Shown piece by piece: positions 28,368 to 37,900 of a stretch of 64,000 bases of DNA. Below the pieces are notes generated by a model, which did no database searches, was not told the DNA's origin, and saw nothing but the letters and a program-made list of their open reading frames with translations. Position numbers and translations under genes: made by a program. Every line of letters starts with the position of its first letter. Within the stretch, counting starts at the first letter, position 1. The stretch lies in NCBI GenBank assembly GCA_964391675.1, contig CAYMMX010000004.1, positions 62,001 to 126,000 of the forward strand. Reading direction: 5' to 3'. This DNA is from CAYMMX01 sp964391675 (GTDB lineage Bacteria; Cyanobacteriota; Vampirovibrionia; Gastranaerophilales; Gastranaerophilaceae).

Positions 28368-28955
28368 TTGAAGTTAAATAAAGAATTGAAAAATGCAGAT
28401 TTAATTAATCCAAACTGGGAACAGCATGGGTATATTCAAGTTTATACAGGTAATGGAAAAGGTAAAACTACCGCGTCATTAGGACTTGCTATGCGTGCCC
28501 TTGGCAGAAAGTGGAAGGTTTTGATTATATTGTTTACCAAAGGTGGAGATAATTATGGAGAATTAGTTTCTTTTAGAGATTTATCTCCAAATATTAAAAA
28601 TAATTTAACTATTGAGCAAGCTGGTTTAGACAGAATTATTTATTCATATAATAAATCTGAGGATGACGAAAAAGAAATTATTTATGGTTGGAATATCGCT
28701 AAAAAAGCTATATTAAATGATGAATACGATTTAATTATTCTTGACGAAATTAATATTGTTATAGATTTAAAAATTTTAGACGTCAATGAAGTAATTAAAG
28801 TTCTAAATAATAAACCCAAGAGAATGGAAATTGTTTTGACAGGCAGAAATGCTAATAAAAAAATTATTGATATTGCTCATCTGGTGTCGGAGATTAAACC
28901 TGTAAAGCATTATTGGGATTTGGGTGTTAGTGCAAGGAAAGGAATTGAATTCTAA
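28368..28955 (+). CDS. cobO: Corrinoid (cob(I)alamin) adenosyltransferase, CobO/BtuR type
   Basis: Transfers adenosyl from ATP to cobalt to make adenosylcobalamin. The 195 residues show the P-loop Y-T-G-N-G-K-G-K-T-T near the N-terminus, YDLIILDEINIV as the Walker B region, and VLTGRNA, all typical of the BtuR/CobO family. The start appears to be TTG at 28368, since no ATG lies before the P-loop and AAAGG sits 8 bases upstream. No cobalamin synthesis genes or recognisable B12 riboswitch lie nearby, so it may serve corrinoid salvage. Confidence 0.9.
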   Translation: MKLNKELKNADLINPNWEQHGYIQVYTGNGKGKTTASLGLAMRALGRKWKVLIILFTKGGDNYGELVSFRDLSPNIKNNLTIEQAGLDRIIYSYNKSEDDEKEIIYGWNIAKKAILNDEYDLIILDEINIVIDLKILDVNEVIKVLNNKPKRMEIVLTGRNANKKIIDIAHLVSEIKPVKHYWDLGVSARKGIEF

Positions 28956-29401
28956 ATTTCTTGAAGGCATTTAGAATATAAGTTTTACAATGGATGAGAT
29001 CCTGTTTTAATAATTATAGTTCCAGCCCTACTTTATATAATGGCAAAAGAAAAGGGCCTTAGGGCCCCGTTGGAATTAAGAATAGCTGGAAGTATGAAAA
29101 AGATTTAATTATATTTAACGAAATACATAGCATTTTTACAATTAATCAGTTGAGCTATATTAAATAAGGTTCGTGTTACCCACTATAACTAGTCAGTTAA
29201 TATTCAAAAGTGTATGAAGCTGAATAATAAGTGTATTCTTGGCACTTATTGGTGTTATTCAGTATTAAGGCAGATTATCGCCTATTTACAAAAATTAATA
29301 CTTAGGGGTTGACAAATTTAACTTTATGATGCATAATGAAAATGTAAGATGAAGTGTATGAAAAACACTTATTAGATTCAAGACCTCAAGGAGGTGCAAT
29401 T
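28956..29401 (+). other. 446-base intergenic region with several stem-loops
   Basis: No gene is seen. TTCCAGC (29020-29026) pairs with GCTGGAA (29085-29091), enclosing a GC-rich hairpin GGGCC-ttag-GGCCC (29054-29067), the most GC-rich spot in the gap. A second, 14-bp interrupted stem spans 29221-29261, with arms TGAATAATAAGTG and CACTTA plus TTATTCA. A third short stem AAGTGT/ACACTT (29352-29370) precedes the small gene. The region may hold a small RNA. I do not recognise tmRNA, SRP RNA, RNase P or a named riboswitch. Confidence 0.45.
29309..29337 (+). promoter_or_regulatory. Promoter TTGACA-17-CATAAT of the small gene
   Basis: TTGACA (29309-29314) and CATAAT (29332-29337) are 17 bases apart. 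Transcription would start near 29344, giving a leader of about 58 bases that contains the AAGTGT/ACACTT hairpin. Confidence 0.6.
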
Positions 29402-29683
29402 ATGAAAATAGTTAAAATAAATTATATCCCCCCGAATATCCCGTATAACAAGCTGAATGCTTCTCAAATCTCTTTTAAAAATAATGAGAAAGTATTACCA
29501 GTGACTAATCCTGATATCCCTCAGTTTAAGCATGCTCTTAAATCGGTAGAGATTGAACAATCCAGTTTAAATAAATTGTTCTCTAAAGTATCAAAAATAT
29601 TAGATTCTAAACAAAAAAGCAGTAACACTATGAGTGGTAATGAATTGAGTGATTACATAGCTCAGAGAGTATTTTTGTTTTAA
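29402..29683 (+). CDS. Small unknown protein with N-terminal I-S-F-K tag
   Basis: 93 residues with no known domain, no signal peptide and no membrane helix. ATG 29402 follows a near-perfect AAGGAGGTG site at ideal spacing; the longer frame from 29354 has none. The N-terminal third holds QISFKNNEK (about 22-30), similar to the tag seen in other unknown proteins here. The rest is predicted helical (FKHALKSVEIEQSSLNKLFS). Its strong promoter and ribosome site suggest high expression. The stop overlaps that of the converging ribD. Confidence 0.75.
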   Translation: MKIVKINYIPPNIPYNKLNASQISFKNNEKVLPVTNPDIPQFKHALKSVEIEQSSLNKLFSKVSKILDSKQKSSNTMSGNELSDYIAQRVFLF

Positions 29684-30771
29684 TCTTTAATGTAAGTTAA
29701 TAATAAATCAGGACTAAAATCAGCAATATCAATAATTTTATAATTTATGGTATTGCTGATTTTTTGAATATTTCTTCCGTAAAAAGCATTTATACCATTT
29801 TTATCACCAAGAATTTTAGGGGCTATAAAATGATATATTTTATCTGCTAAATTCTGCGATATTATTTCTCCATTAAGCTTTCCTCCGGATTCTACAAGAA
29901 CACTCCTTATGCCTTTTTTATATAATATTTTAAATAGAGATGGTAAGTGAATTTTTTTATTGTAGCATTCACACTTAATAAGTGCTACACTTGTAGGAAG
30001 CATGGCTGTTTTAGAATGTTTAAATTCTTTATCTATTACTATATATATCTTTTCACCGTTTGATTGATATATTTTTGAGTCATAATTCGTTTTTAGCTCT
30101 CTATCCAGAATTATTTTAATAGGATTTTTTCCATTTTTTAACCTACAGTTCATGGATGGATTATCGTTTATAATTGTCGAACTTGTCGTGATAATTGCAT
30201 CGTATTTATTTCTTAATTCTTGTACCTTTTTTCGGGCTTTGTCTGATGTTATCCATTTTGATGATCCGGTTTTTGTTGCTATTTTTCCATCTATTGTTGT
30301 TGCTGTTTTTATGGATACATAGCATTCATTCTCCAGCATATTTTTAATAAATATGCTGTTTAATTTTTCAACTTCGTCATTTAGTATATTTTCAATTACT
30401 GTTATCCCTGCATTTTTGCATTTTTCAATTCCTTTTCCTGCTACAAGAGGGTTAGGATCTTTCATTCCTATTACTAATGTTTTTATTCCTTTTTCTATTA
30501 TCAAATCTGCACAAGGCGGAGTCTTTCCCCAATGTGAGCATGGTTCAAGATTTACAATTAAAGTCCCACCGAAGGCTTCATTATTATTTATTTTGCTTAA
30601 GGCTTCAACTTCTGCATGAGGTTTTCCATAGCCACTATGATAACCAGTTGAAATTTCTTTACCGTTTTTGTCTAAAACAATGCAACCTACAAGTGGATTA
30701 GGGGCAGTTTTCCCTTCACCTTTTTTTGCGAGTTGTATACATTTTTTCATATATTTATTATAGTTAATCAT
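29680..30771 (-). CDS. ribD: Bifunctional riboflavin deaminase/reductase
   Basis: Carries out the second and third steps of riboflavin synthesis: deamination of the pyrimidine and then reduction of the ribose. Of 363 residues, the N-terminal 145 are the zinc deaminase (PHAEVEAL with H-A-E, then EPCSHWGKTPPC). The rest is the reductase (TATTIDGKIATKTGSSKWIT, and VESGGKLNGE near the end). Other rib genes are absent nearby. It is six bases downstream of the GNAT gene and likely cotranscribed. Confidence 0.95.
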   Translation of the reverse strand: MINYNKYMKKCIQLAKKGEGKTAPNPLVGCIVLDKNGKEISTGYHSGYGKPHAEVEALSKINNNEAFGGTLIVNLEPCSHWGKTPPCADLIIEKGIKTLVIGMKDPNPLVAGKGIEKCKNAGITVIENILNDEVEKLNSIFIKNMLENECYVSIKTATTIDGKIATKTGSSKWITSDKARKKVQELRNKYDAIITTSSTIINDNPSMNCRLKNGKNPIKIILDRELKTNYDSKIYQSNGEKIYIVIDKEFKHSKTAMLPTSVALIKCECYNKKIHLPSLFKILYKKGIRSVLVESGGKLNGEIISQNLADKIYHFIAPKILGDKNGINAFYGRNIQKISNTINYKIIDIADFSPDLLLTYIKD

Positions 30772-30777
30772 TTTAAT

Positions 30778-31773
30778 TTAGGTTTTAAATACAGGTTTAC
30801 CGTCTACTCCGTTAAATAATATAATTTTTTGTGCCAGGTGTGGTTCTTTTAAAATTTTATAAAAATCTTTAACTAAAATCAATTGGTTTTGAATACATTT
30901 AGCACTTTTTTCTTTTAAGTAGTTTTCAAGTATTTCAGCATTTGTAGTATATTTTTTAACTTTAACAAAAAGATAGAATTTTTTTTGTCTTTTTGATATT
31001 TGGTTGATAATGAAACTTAATATATCATCAAAACAGCATTCAAACCAAGAAGATGAGGTTATATCTAATATATAGTTGCAATTATCTTCTGTAGTTAGAG
31101 AAAAGTAAGCTTTAATAGTTTTTAAATTTTCATCTTCTATTATGAATTTAAATTTATATGTATCTTTTAAGCCTTTAAATAATGGTTCGTAATACTCATT
31201 TTTAGTTCTGGAAACAGAATATTTAAAGTGTGTTATTACTGTATCGTTAAAAAGCATTGCTGTAGATTGGGCATCTGAATTTTTGAAAGGTCTAAAGAAG
31301 GTATTATTTGTTTTTGAAAAATTAAAATTTTCTATTTTCCATAACTGTTCGGATGAACATTGTCTGAACCCACAGCCATCAGCAAATAAACATAATAATT
31401 CTTCATATGAATCATCAATAGTTGCAACAAGTACATTTGCTCCTTTGGCACCATATTTTGCAATAACAAAGTCTATCAACTGCTTACCTGCATTAAAGTA
31501 ATCTTGCTCTAAAAATAATCTGTTAATTACCAACTTATAAGGATTTCCTGCTGTTGGAGTAACTGTAACCATACCAAGTATAGTTTTATTTTCTTCAATA
31601 ACAAAAGTTTCAGGTAAAAATTTCATATGTAGTGGTAAAAATTCATGAAGTGAGCTTAATGGTGAATACATAAGTCCTTTTGTGTAATAATTTATTACAT
31701 CAGTACTTAAAAATGAAATCATTTTTTTTAGCTTAAATTTATCAAAATAATTTACTTTTCTTATTCGTGCCAT
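30778..31773 (-). CDS. GNAT-fold acetyltransferase-like protein
   Basis: 331 residues. The first 150 have a GNAT core: a central strand ETFVIEENKTILGMVTVTP, then NRLFLEQDYFNAGKQLIDFV where the acetyl-CoA loop should be, and ANVLVATIDDSYEELLCLFADGCGFRQ as the last strand/helix pair. The pyrophosphate loop (usually Q/R-x-x-G-x-G/A) is poorly kept. The second half (about 160-320) has similar strand order and may be a degenerate repeat of the same fold. The substrate is unknown. Confidence 0.65.
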   Translation of the reverse strand: MARIRKVNYFDKFKLKKMISFLSTDVINYYTKGLMYSPLSSLHEFLPLHMKFLPETFVIEENKTILGMVTVTPTAGNPYKLVINRLFLEQDYFNAGKQLIDFVIAKYGAKGANVLVATIDDSYEELLCLFADGCGFRQCSSEQLWKIENFNFSKTNNTFFRPFKNSDAQSTAMLFNDTVITHFKYSVSRTKNEYYEPLFKGLKDTYKFKFIIEDENLKTIKAYFSLTTEDNCNYILDITSSSWFECCFDDILSFIINQISKRQKKFYLFVKVKKYTTNAEILENYLKEKSAKCIQNQLILVKDFYKILKEPHLAQKIILFNGVDGKPVFKT

Positions 31774-31809
31774 TCTTATCTCTCAAATATACTTAATAAA
31801 ATAATACTC

Positions 31810-31846
31810 TTTTTTAATTATTTATGCAATATAAATAATTAAAAAA
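31810..31846. repeat. 16-bp AT-only inverted repeat between divergent genes
   Basis: Arms 31810-31825 and 31831-31846 are perfectly complementary around a 5-base spacer (GCAAT). It lies upstream of both the GNAT gene and the CBS-like gene, where no transcript should end. It has the same geometry as the repeat at 12372-12410. Confidence 0.45.
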
Positions 31847-31954
31847 ATAAATAACTCACATGGCTACTAGTATTTAATTTATTTATCTTATAAAGTATTA
31901 GCATCAAATTTATCAATCAGCACTTCACTTCCCCAAGAGATATGGAGCTATAAT

Positions 31955-32182
31955 ATGAATAGTCAGAGAGTTTGTGAGTTTATGTCACGTAATTTCAGTG
32001 AACAAAAAATCACTAATAAATATTCAAGTATTATTGTTTATCCTCAGAATAATGCAAGAGAAATAGCTAAAATAATGGCAGATATCAGAATAGATTATTT
32101 ACCGGTTTTATTTAGCCCTTGGAATAAAAAACTTATTGGTATTATTGAGCTTAATAAAATTAAATCAATGCTAAAAGATTAA
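31955..32182 (+). CDS. Small single-CBS-like protein
   Basis: 75 residues. The pattern VCEFMSRNF, an A-R-E-I-A-K-I-M helix, DYLPVLF and KKLIGIIELNKI is that of one CBS motif, the adenosine-nucleotide-sensing unit that usually occurs in pairs. Only one copy is present, so it would have to dimerise. GGAG lies 7 bases before ATG. Its stop overlaps the converging transporter gene by 4 bases; partnership with the transporter is conceivable but unsupported. Confidence 0.65.
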   Translation: MNSQRVCEFMSRNFSEQKITNKYSSIIVYPQNNAREIAKIMADIRIDYLPVLFSPWNKKLIGIIELNKIKSMLKD

Positions 32183-33507
32183 TTTATTAAGAATTTAAAA
32201 TAAATGTATATAGAGCTTATAAAGAGTGATACTAATGTTATTAAAAAGCCGTATTTCATAAATTTAAGAAATGATATTTTATGACCGGATGCAGAAGCAG
32301 TTTCACTAACAATAACATTTGCTGCTGCTCCTATTATTGTCATGTTCCCACCTAAACAAGCACCTAATGATAAACACCACCATAGAGGATACGTATATTC
32401 AGCACCCATTGTGCTTTGAATTTGTACCAACATTGGTGCCATTGTTACGGTATAAGGAATATTATCTATAATTCCTGATAATATTCCTGATGCCCATAGT
32501 ATTATCATTGAAGTTGCATATTGCGATCCTTGGGTTATATCCAAAAGCCATTTCGCCATCAATTCTATTGCACCTGATGCTTCCAACCCTCCAATAATTA
32601 TAAATAAACCTATGAAAAATAATATAGTATTCCATTCAATTGTTTCAAGAATCTTTTTAGGCTTTTCAAAGATTAATAAAAAGCTGGCACCAGCCATTGC
32701 GACTATACAAGACTGTATGTGTATGTAGTCATGCAAAACAAAGCCCAAGATTACCAATCCCAAAGTAATTGATGAACGAATCATTAACTTATGATTTGTT
32801 ATTGTTTTTGAGTTATCCATATTTGATACGTGTTGCATTCTTTCAGGTGTTGTTTTTAATTTTTTTCTAAATAAAAAAGTTAAAATACCAATAGAAATGA
32901 ATAATATTAACAATACAATATCTGTTAATTCTATTAAAAAGTCTAAAAACGAAAAACCTGCTGCGCTTCCTATTATTATATTTGGAGGATCTCCTATCAA
33001 TGTTGCTGTTCCACCAATATTTGAAGTTATTATTTCAGTTATTAATAATGGAACAGTATCAATATTAAGTTCTTTTGCTATTATAAAAGTAACAGGCATT
33101 ATTAAAATAACTGTAGTAACATTATCTAAAAAAGCAGAAGCTACAGCTGTAAAAATACCAAGAGTAACTAAAACCCACTTTGGGTTACCTTTTGTAAATT
33201 TTAGCAATTCATTTGCTATCCAATTATACATCCCGCTTTTTGCAGAAATGTTTACTATTATCATCATTGATACAAGTAAAAATATTACATTAAAATCAAT
33301 AAAATTAATGTAATAATCAGGGGTATAATTACCATGGAATCCCTTTTCCTGAGAAACTAACCCCAAGAGTATAGTTAATGTTGCACCTAATAGCACAATT
33401 GTAACTTTTGATATTTTCTCAAAAATTATCATTATATAAACTGATAATAGTATTAATGAAGAAAATAAGACACTATTAGATTGTACAAAACTATGTAATA
33501 ATTCCAT
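32179..33507 (-). CDS. ArsB/NhaD superfamily ion transporter
   Basis: Membrane protein of 442 residues with 11-12 helices. Two inverted repeat motifs identify the ion-transporter superfamily: SAFLDNVTTVILIMPVT with TSNIGGTATLIGDPPNIIIG in the first half, and SGIIDNIPYTVTMAPM with GACLGGNMTIIGAAANVI in the second. The TLIGDPPNI signature is that of the P-protein/NhaD branch, which is thought to carry Na+/H+ or anions. Arsenite transport is less likely because no ars genes are near. Confidence 0.87.
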   Translation of the reverse strand: MELLHSFVQSNSVLFSSLILLSVYIMIIFEKISKVTIVLLGATLTILLGLVSQEKGFHGNYTPDYYINFIDFNVIFLLVSMMIIVNISAKSGMYNWIANELLKFTKGNPKWVLVTLGIFTAVASAFLDNVTTVILIMPVTFIIAKELNIDTVPLLITEIITSNIGGTATLIGDPPNIIIGSAAGFSFLDFLIELTDIVLLILFISIGILTFLFRKKLKTTPERMQHVSNMDNSKTITNHKLMIRSSITLGLVILGFVLHDYIHIQSCIVAMAGASFLLIFEKPKKILETIEWNTILFFIGLFIIIGGLEASGAIELMAKWLLDITQGSQYATSMIILWASGILSGIIDNIPYTVTMAPMLVQIQSTMGAEYTYPLWWCLSLGACLGGNMTIIGAAANVIVSETASASGHKISFLKFMKYGFLITLVSLFISSIYIYFKFLIN

Positions 33508-33542
33508 AATTAAAATTATATCATAAACAAAAAATTACGGAA

Positions 33543-34235
33543 TTAAGCTTCTAATTCAATAGTTGAAGCTTTTTTATATTCTTCCATCAAGTTTATAATT
33601 GTTGCAATTGAGTTTGCATTTACATCATCATTTTCATCAGTTGTTCCACTAAGCAATTGTTTTAAAGTAGAGGATAGAGTTGAAGAATCTTTTTTTGTAG
33701 AAAAATTCAGTGCAGCATTTACTACTTTACTATATGCATCTATTGTTGCATCATCTGCAATTGATTTATAATCTATTTCATCTTCTTTTTCAGGAATTAC
33801 TGACAAAAGGGTATCTTTTTTACCTGAAGCAACAATATTACTATAGGAAATTTTATCTGAATTGTTAGATATTTCACTCCAGTTTTCTTGCAAATCTTTT
33901 AATGCAGTTAATTCTTCATCGGGAATACTTATATTACCTTCTTCAGCTTTTTTAATATATGAATTAAGCTGAGATTCAGTTATTTTTTTCCCATCTCCTC
34001 CTAAATCTATAGAAATTTTTTCAAATATTTTTCTTGAGCTGATATCATTAGATGATGTTGAATTAACATATCTCCCAAGAGAAGTTTTATTAGTATAACT
34101 GTTTGAGATATTATTTTCATTTGATAATTGCTCTTCTGATTTTTTAGCAGAAGATTCAGATGAAGAAGTTTCTGTTTTAGCTGAACTATAATAGTTTGAA
34201 AAGACATTGAAAGTTGAATCGGTAATGCTTGTCAT
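33543..34235 (-). CDS. EF-hand-like unknown protein, paralogue 1
   Basis: 230 residues with no signal peptide or membrane helix. The first 65 are very rich in Ser, Asn and Thr. Residues about 70-130 align with the neighbouring gene: IFEKISIDLGGDGKKITESQ against IFKRLSLEMGGDGKSITKDQ. The D-G-K-x-I-T element and a second DKISYSNI resemble degenerate EF-hand loops but have one residue too many or miss ligands. Both proteins end in a similar short tail (T-I-E-L-E-A here). Function unknown. Confidence 0.65.
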   Translation of the reverse strand: MTSITDSTFNVFSNYYSSAKTETSSSESSAKKSEEQLSNENNISNSYTNKTSLGRYVNSTSSNDISSRKIFEKISIDLGGDGKKITESQLNSYIKKAEEGNISIPDEELTALKDLQENWSEISNNSDKISYSNIVASGKKDTLLSVIPEKEDEIDYKSIADDATIDAYSKVVNAALNFSTKKDSSTLSSTLKQLLSGTTDENDDVNANSIATIINLMEEYKKASTIELEA

Positions 34236-34263
34236 GTTAATTCCTTTTTTTATTTATTTTATA

Positions 34264-34292
34264 ATTTTAACTCTTTTTATAATAAAATTCAA
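34264..34292 (-). promoter_or_regulatory. Promoter of EF-hand-like paralogue 1 (TTGAAT-17-TAAAAT)
   Basis: On the minus strand TTGAAT (34292-34287) and TAAAAT (34269-34264) are 17 bases apart. The whole element, including an AAAAAGAG block between the boxes, recurs upstream of paralogue 2. Confidence 0.6.
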
Positions 34293-34301
34293 GCCTGTTC
34301 A

Positions 34302-34865
34302 TTATGCTTCTGTTTCTAAGGTTGTATCTGATGAGAAGGAGGCTATCATGTTCGTAACGGTTGCTACTAAATCGTTATTGGAATCATCTTCTACGATTGA
34401 TGTTGACATTATTTCATTTAAATAATTAGTTAAATCTTTTTTTTGAATTTGGCTCTTGTCTGATAAGCCTAAATAATCTGTTAAGTAGTCATATATTGCA
34501 TCTTGAGCAGATTCTTCTGAATCAGGAATTTCTGTTTTTGTGAAATTACCTATTATAGTTGCTAATAGGAGACTTCTGTATTTTTCCATTTCTTCAAATG
34601 TTATAATATCGTCGTCACCGGCTATTTTATCCCAATTTTTTTGAATCTTTTTTAATGATTCTAATTTTGATTTACCGACTTCAATTTCACCTGAGCCAGC
34701 TTTGTTAATATAAGTGTCTAATTGATCTTTTGTTATACTTTTGCCGTCACCTCCCATTTCCAAAGAGAGGCGTTTGAAAATTTCTTCATCATCTAATTTT
34801 GCTTTTCCATGGTAAGTTTCATAAGCTATTAGATAACTCGGACTGACATTATATATAGTTGTCAT
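34302..34865 (-). CDS. EF-hand-like unknown protein, paralogue 2
   Basis: 187 residues from ATG 34865, which has an AAAAGGA site. An upstream in-frame ATG at 34874 overlaps that site and is unlikely. The shared block LSLEMGGDGKSITKDQLD and the following spaced helix are in common with paralogue 1. A second loop, GDDDIITFEEMEKY, is closer to a working EF-hand. The tail reads T-L-E-T-E-A. There is no signal peptide and no Cys. Each paralogue has its own copy of the same promoter, so they arose by duplication including the upstream region. Confidence 0.7.
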   Translation of the reverse strand: MTTIYNVSPSYLIAYETYHGKAKLDDEEIFKRLSLEMGGDGKSITKDQLDTYINKAGSGEIEVGKSKLESLKKIQKNWDKIAGDDDIITFEEMEKYRSLLLATIIGNFTKTEIPDSEESAQDAIYDYLTDYLGLSDKSQIQKKDLTNYLNEIMSTSIVEDDSNNDLVATVTNMIASFSSDTTLETEA

Positions 34866-34919
34866 AAAGCACATCCTTTTGCTTTTTCTTATATTTATAC
34901 TTATACCCAGAACCTTATA

Positions 34920-34948
34920 ATTTTAACTCTTTTTACATAATACTTCAA
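34920..34948 (-). promoter_or_regulatory. Promoter of EF-hand-like paralogue 2 (TTGAAG-17-TAAAAT)
   Basis: On the minus strand TTGAAG (34948-34943) and TAAAAT (34925-34920) are 17 bases apart, with the same AAAAAGAG block as the element at 34264-34292. Confidence 0.6.
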
Positions 34949-34954
34949 TCCTGT

Positions 34955-37900
34955 TTAATTAAAATTTGGTAAATTCTTTACAAATTGTGGTATTTCTTGA
35001 TTTTGTTTTTCTGTATTTAGCGAAGGTACAGTTTTTATTATTTTAGGTGTAGATAACCATTTAAATGATTTAACTGAGTTTTGTTTTTGTATATCGCCGT
35101 CAATTACAACTTTAAATTCTTTGGTTGCTAAATTAGTTTTCGGTGTCAATGATGGGATTTGTGATGTATTTTCGTAATTAGGATTAGTTGTGAATTGATT
35201 AGCGATTTGTGCTGTTATTTCTCCAATTTTCGGTATATTGGAGAAAATTTTGTTCATAGAAAATTCACCAACAGGCCCTAAAACTTTTACAACATCATCG
35301 GATATACGGCCAAGAATAGTTAAATTTGCTGTATTATCAGGTATATAGTAACGGCCTTTCATATATAAACTCATTGATGGACCGGATGTTTTAATCCAAT
35401 TTATGTTTGCCCATCCCTTGGATAAGTCTATTTTTCCGCGCATATATTTATATACTCCCGTATTTTTTGCAGTTATAGCTTTTGTTGTAGTATTTAAATT
35501 GGCTTTAAATATGTTATTTGATATAATATTTTGTGCATATAACAAATGTTCCAGTTTTCCTAAAATACCCATTTTACCGTTTGTTATTTCAAAGAGTATA
35601 TTTCCGGTTAAGCTTTTTTGAATAAGTCTTTTTTCTTGTCCCACAAATGAAATATTGCTGTCAAAACTCAGTTTTCCCAGAATGTCGTCATTTCTTCCGC
35701 TGATTGCACTTATCGCTGGGTTTGCGCTTAAATTCCTACCTTGTATATCTATACTTGTTTGATTTTTATTTATATTATAGTTAATATTACCTGCAATTTT
35801 ACCTGAGTATGCATTTGCAGATAAATTATTTATGTATAAAATATTATTTTTAAATTTTATATCCGATATAATCTCACTTGAAACTATATTTCCAACTTTG
35901 AAATTTGTCACATAACTTTTTGCAGATGTTATTGTAATATCTGAATTTGGGTTTTTTGGTAAATTTTTTAATATAGGTAAAAGTTGATTTAAATTTATAT
36001 TATCAGTAGTAAAGTTAGTGTTTTTTAAAGTTATTCCGCTTGAGAAATTTTTGTCGATTTCTCCATTCATTTGGGTAGTAGAATTTGCGACTTGTATGTG
36101 AGGGCAATTAAGCAAAATTTTATCACTGATTTTGAGAGTAATATTTTTTATAAATATAGATTCTTGTGGGATATTAATTACTGGAATACTTATATCTCCG
36201 TGTATTTTTGGATTATTAATTGTTCCTGTAATATTTATATCGCCTTTAACCAGTGCATTTGAATTTTTATAACCTTTAACAGGTATTGAGATTTGACTAG
36301 GGATAGAAATATTTATAAATTCTATTACCGGATTTTTATGTATGTTACTTATTTTTCCGGATAGCCAGGTTCTTATATCTTCTACATATAAGTATGTTTT
36401 TTGTATATTTAATTCATTTTTCGATAGTATTAAATTTAACTTTGGTATTGTTATGTTTAGTGAATTATTTAAATTAGTTTTTAATCCTGTAATTGTTATA
36501 ATTCCGTCAGTTTCTTTGTTAGTTGTTACTTCAATATTAGCTTGTGTTGCTTTAGTTTGAGCTTTTGTTAACTTATTGAATATATCAAGATTTTTTACTG
36601 ATACAAATGTTTTCGGAGATATTTTATTTAATTTACCATTAATATATATATTTAAGTTAACTATCCCTGAAATGTTATTTTCATTTAGTATTTTATTTTG
36701 ACCCGTTGCTAATAAAACTCCTTTTAAGGGCAAGTTTTTTCCTGTAATATTTATATCTGCAATTGCATATTTATTTATTCTTCCTTTTATTTCCAATAAT
36801 TGATTATTTAACATAGCATTAGTATTATTCAGAATTATTGAATCCTTTGAGAAATCTATATTAGAATTTATCGAATTTACTGAAATTTTATTAATTTTAT
36901 CAATTATTGTTGCATTTTTTACTTTAAGATATCCACTGGAAATAAGCTTTTTAAAATCACTTTTTATATTAAAATTAGCTTGTATAATTCCATCCGCATC
37001 TATATTTTTTAATTTATTAAGTCCAAATGGTTTAGACATAGCTTTAGTTATTAACAATATATCTTTAATTTCCACTTTGTCACTTATAACATGCAAGTCT
37101 ATAAATTTATTTTTTCCGAATTTAAATAATCCTGTCACTAATGCTTTTGAAGAATCTGATGTGTGTAAGCTGGCATTTATTAATGCTTTTTCTTCCTTGA
37201 AATTTATTTTTAAACTGCTTGCTGGGTAGAGTTTTTCCCCAAAGATAAAGGATATTTTATCTAAAATAAGCTCTCCAGTAGTTTCTTCTTTTGTAATAAT
37301 TATATTTGTATTCAGTTTTACTTTTAAATTATATTTTTGTATTTCTTTAAAAAGAGTAAGGATATTATTTTTATTTTCCTGCGGAAATGTTTTTGAAAAT
37401 ATTTTTATATCATATAAAATTTGTTTTTTCTCATTTATTTCTAAATGCCCTGTTGTGCTTATTTTTACTTTCTCATAAAAAATAAAATCTGTAATTTTTA
37501 AATCGGAACCTTTAATTGTATATTTGTTCGGATTGTTTTTTTCCAAAACAGATATTCTATATTTGTTAATAAAAATATCCGGTTGTTTATTTGAAAAATT
37601 AATGCCAGATACAGGCTTTTTTAGTCCAAAGTATTCTTTTAGTATTAAGTTGCCATTTTTATCTACGTCTAAATTTAGCATTACTTTATCTGCGTATATT
37701 TTATCAATTTGTATTTTTTTAAATAAAATAGGTATAAGTGATAATTTAATTTCTAAATTATTTATTTGTGCAAATTTTTCACCTGTGGGATACATTATTT
37801 CAGTTTTATTTACTAGAGTTTTTACCGAAAAATCCCACCCTGTTTTTATTTTTATGTTTTTGAGTTTTATTTGTAATTTTGTATTTTTTTGAATTTCTTG

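Noticed and set aside
29020..29091. SRP RNA, tmRNA, RNase P RNA or riboswitch in the 28956-29401 gap
   Set aside because: None of the conserved motifs I know for these RNAs was found; only unassigned hairpins remain.
32179..33507. Arsenite efflux pump ArsB
   Set aside because: The TLIGDPPNI signature fits the P-protein/NhaD branch, and no arsR, arsC or arsA is near, so I give only the superfamily.
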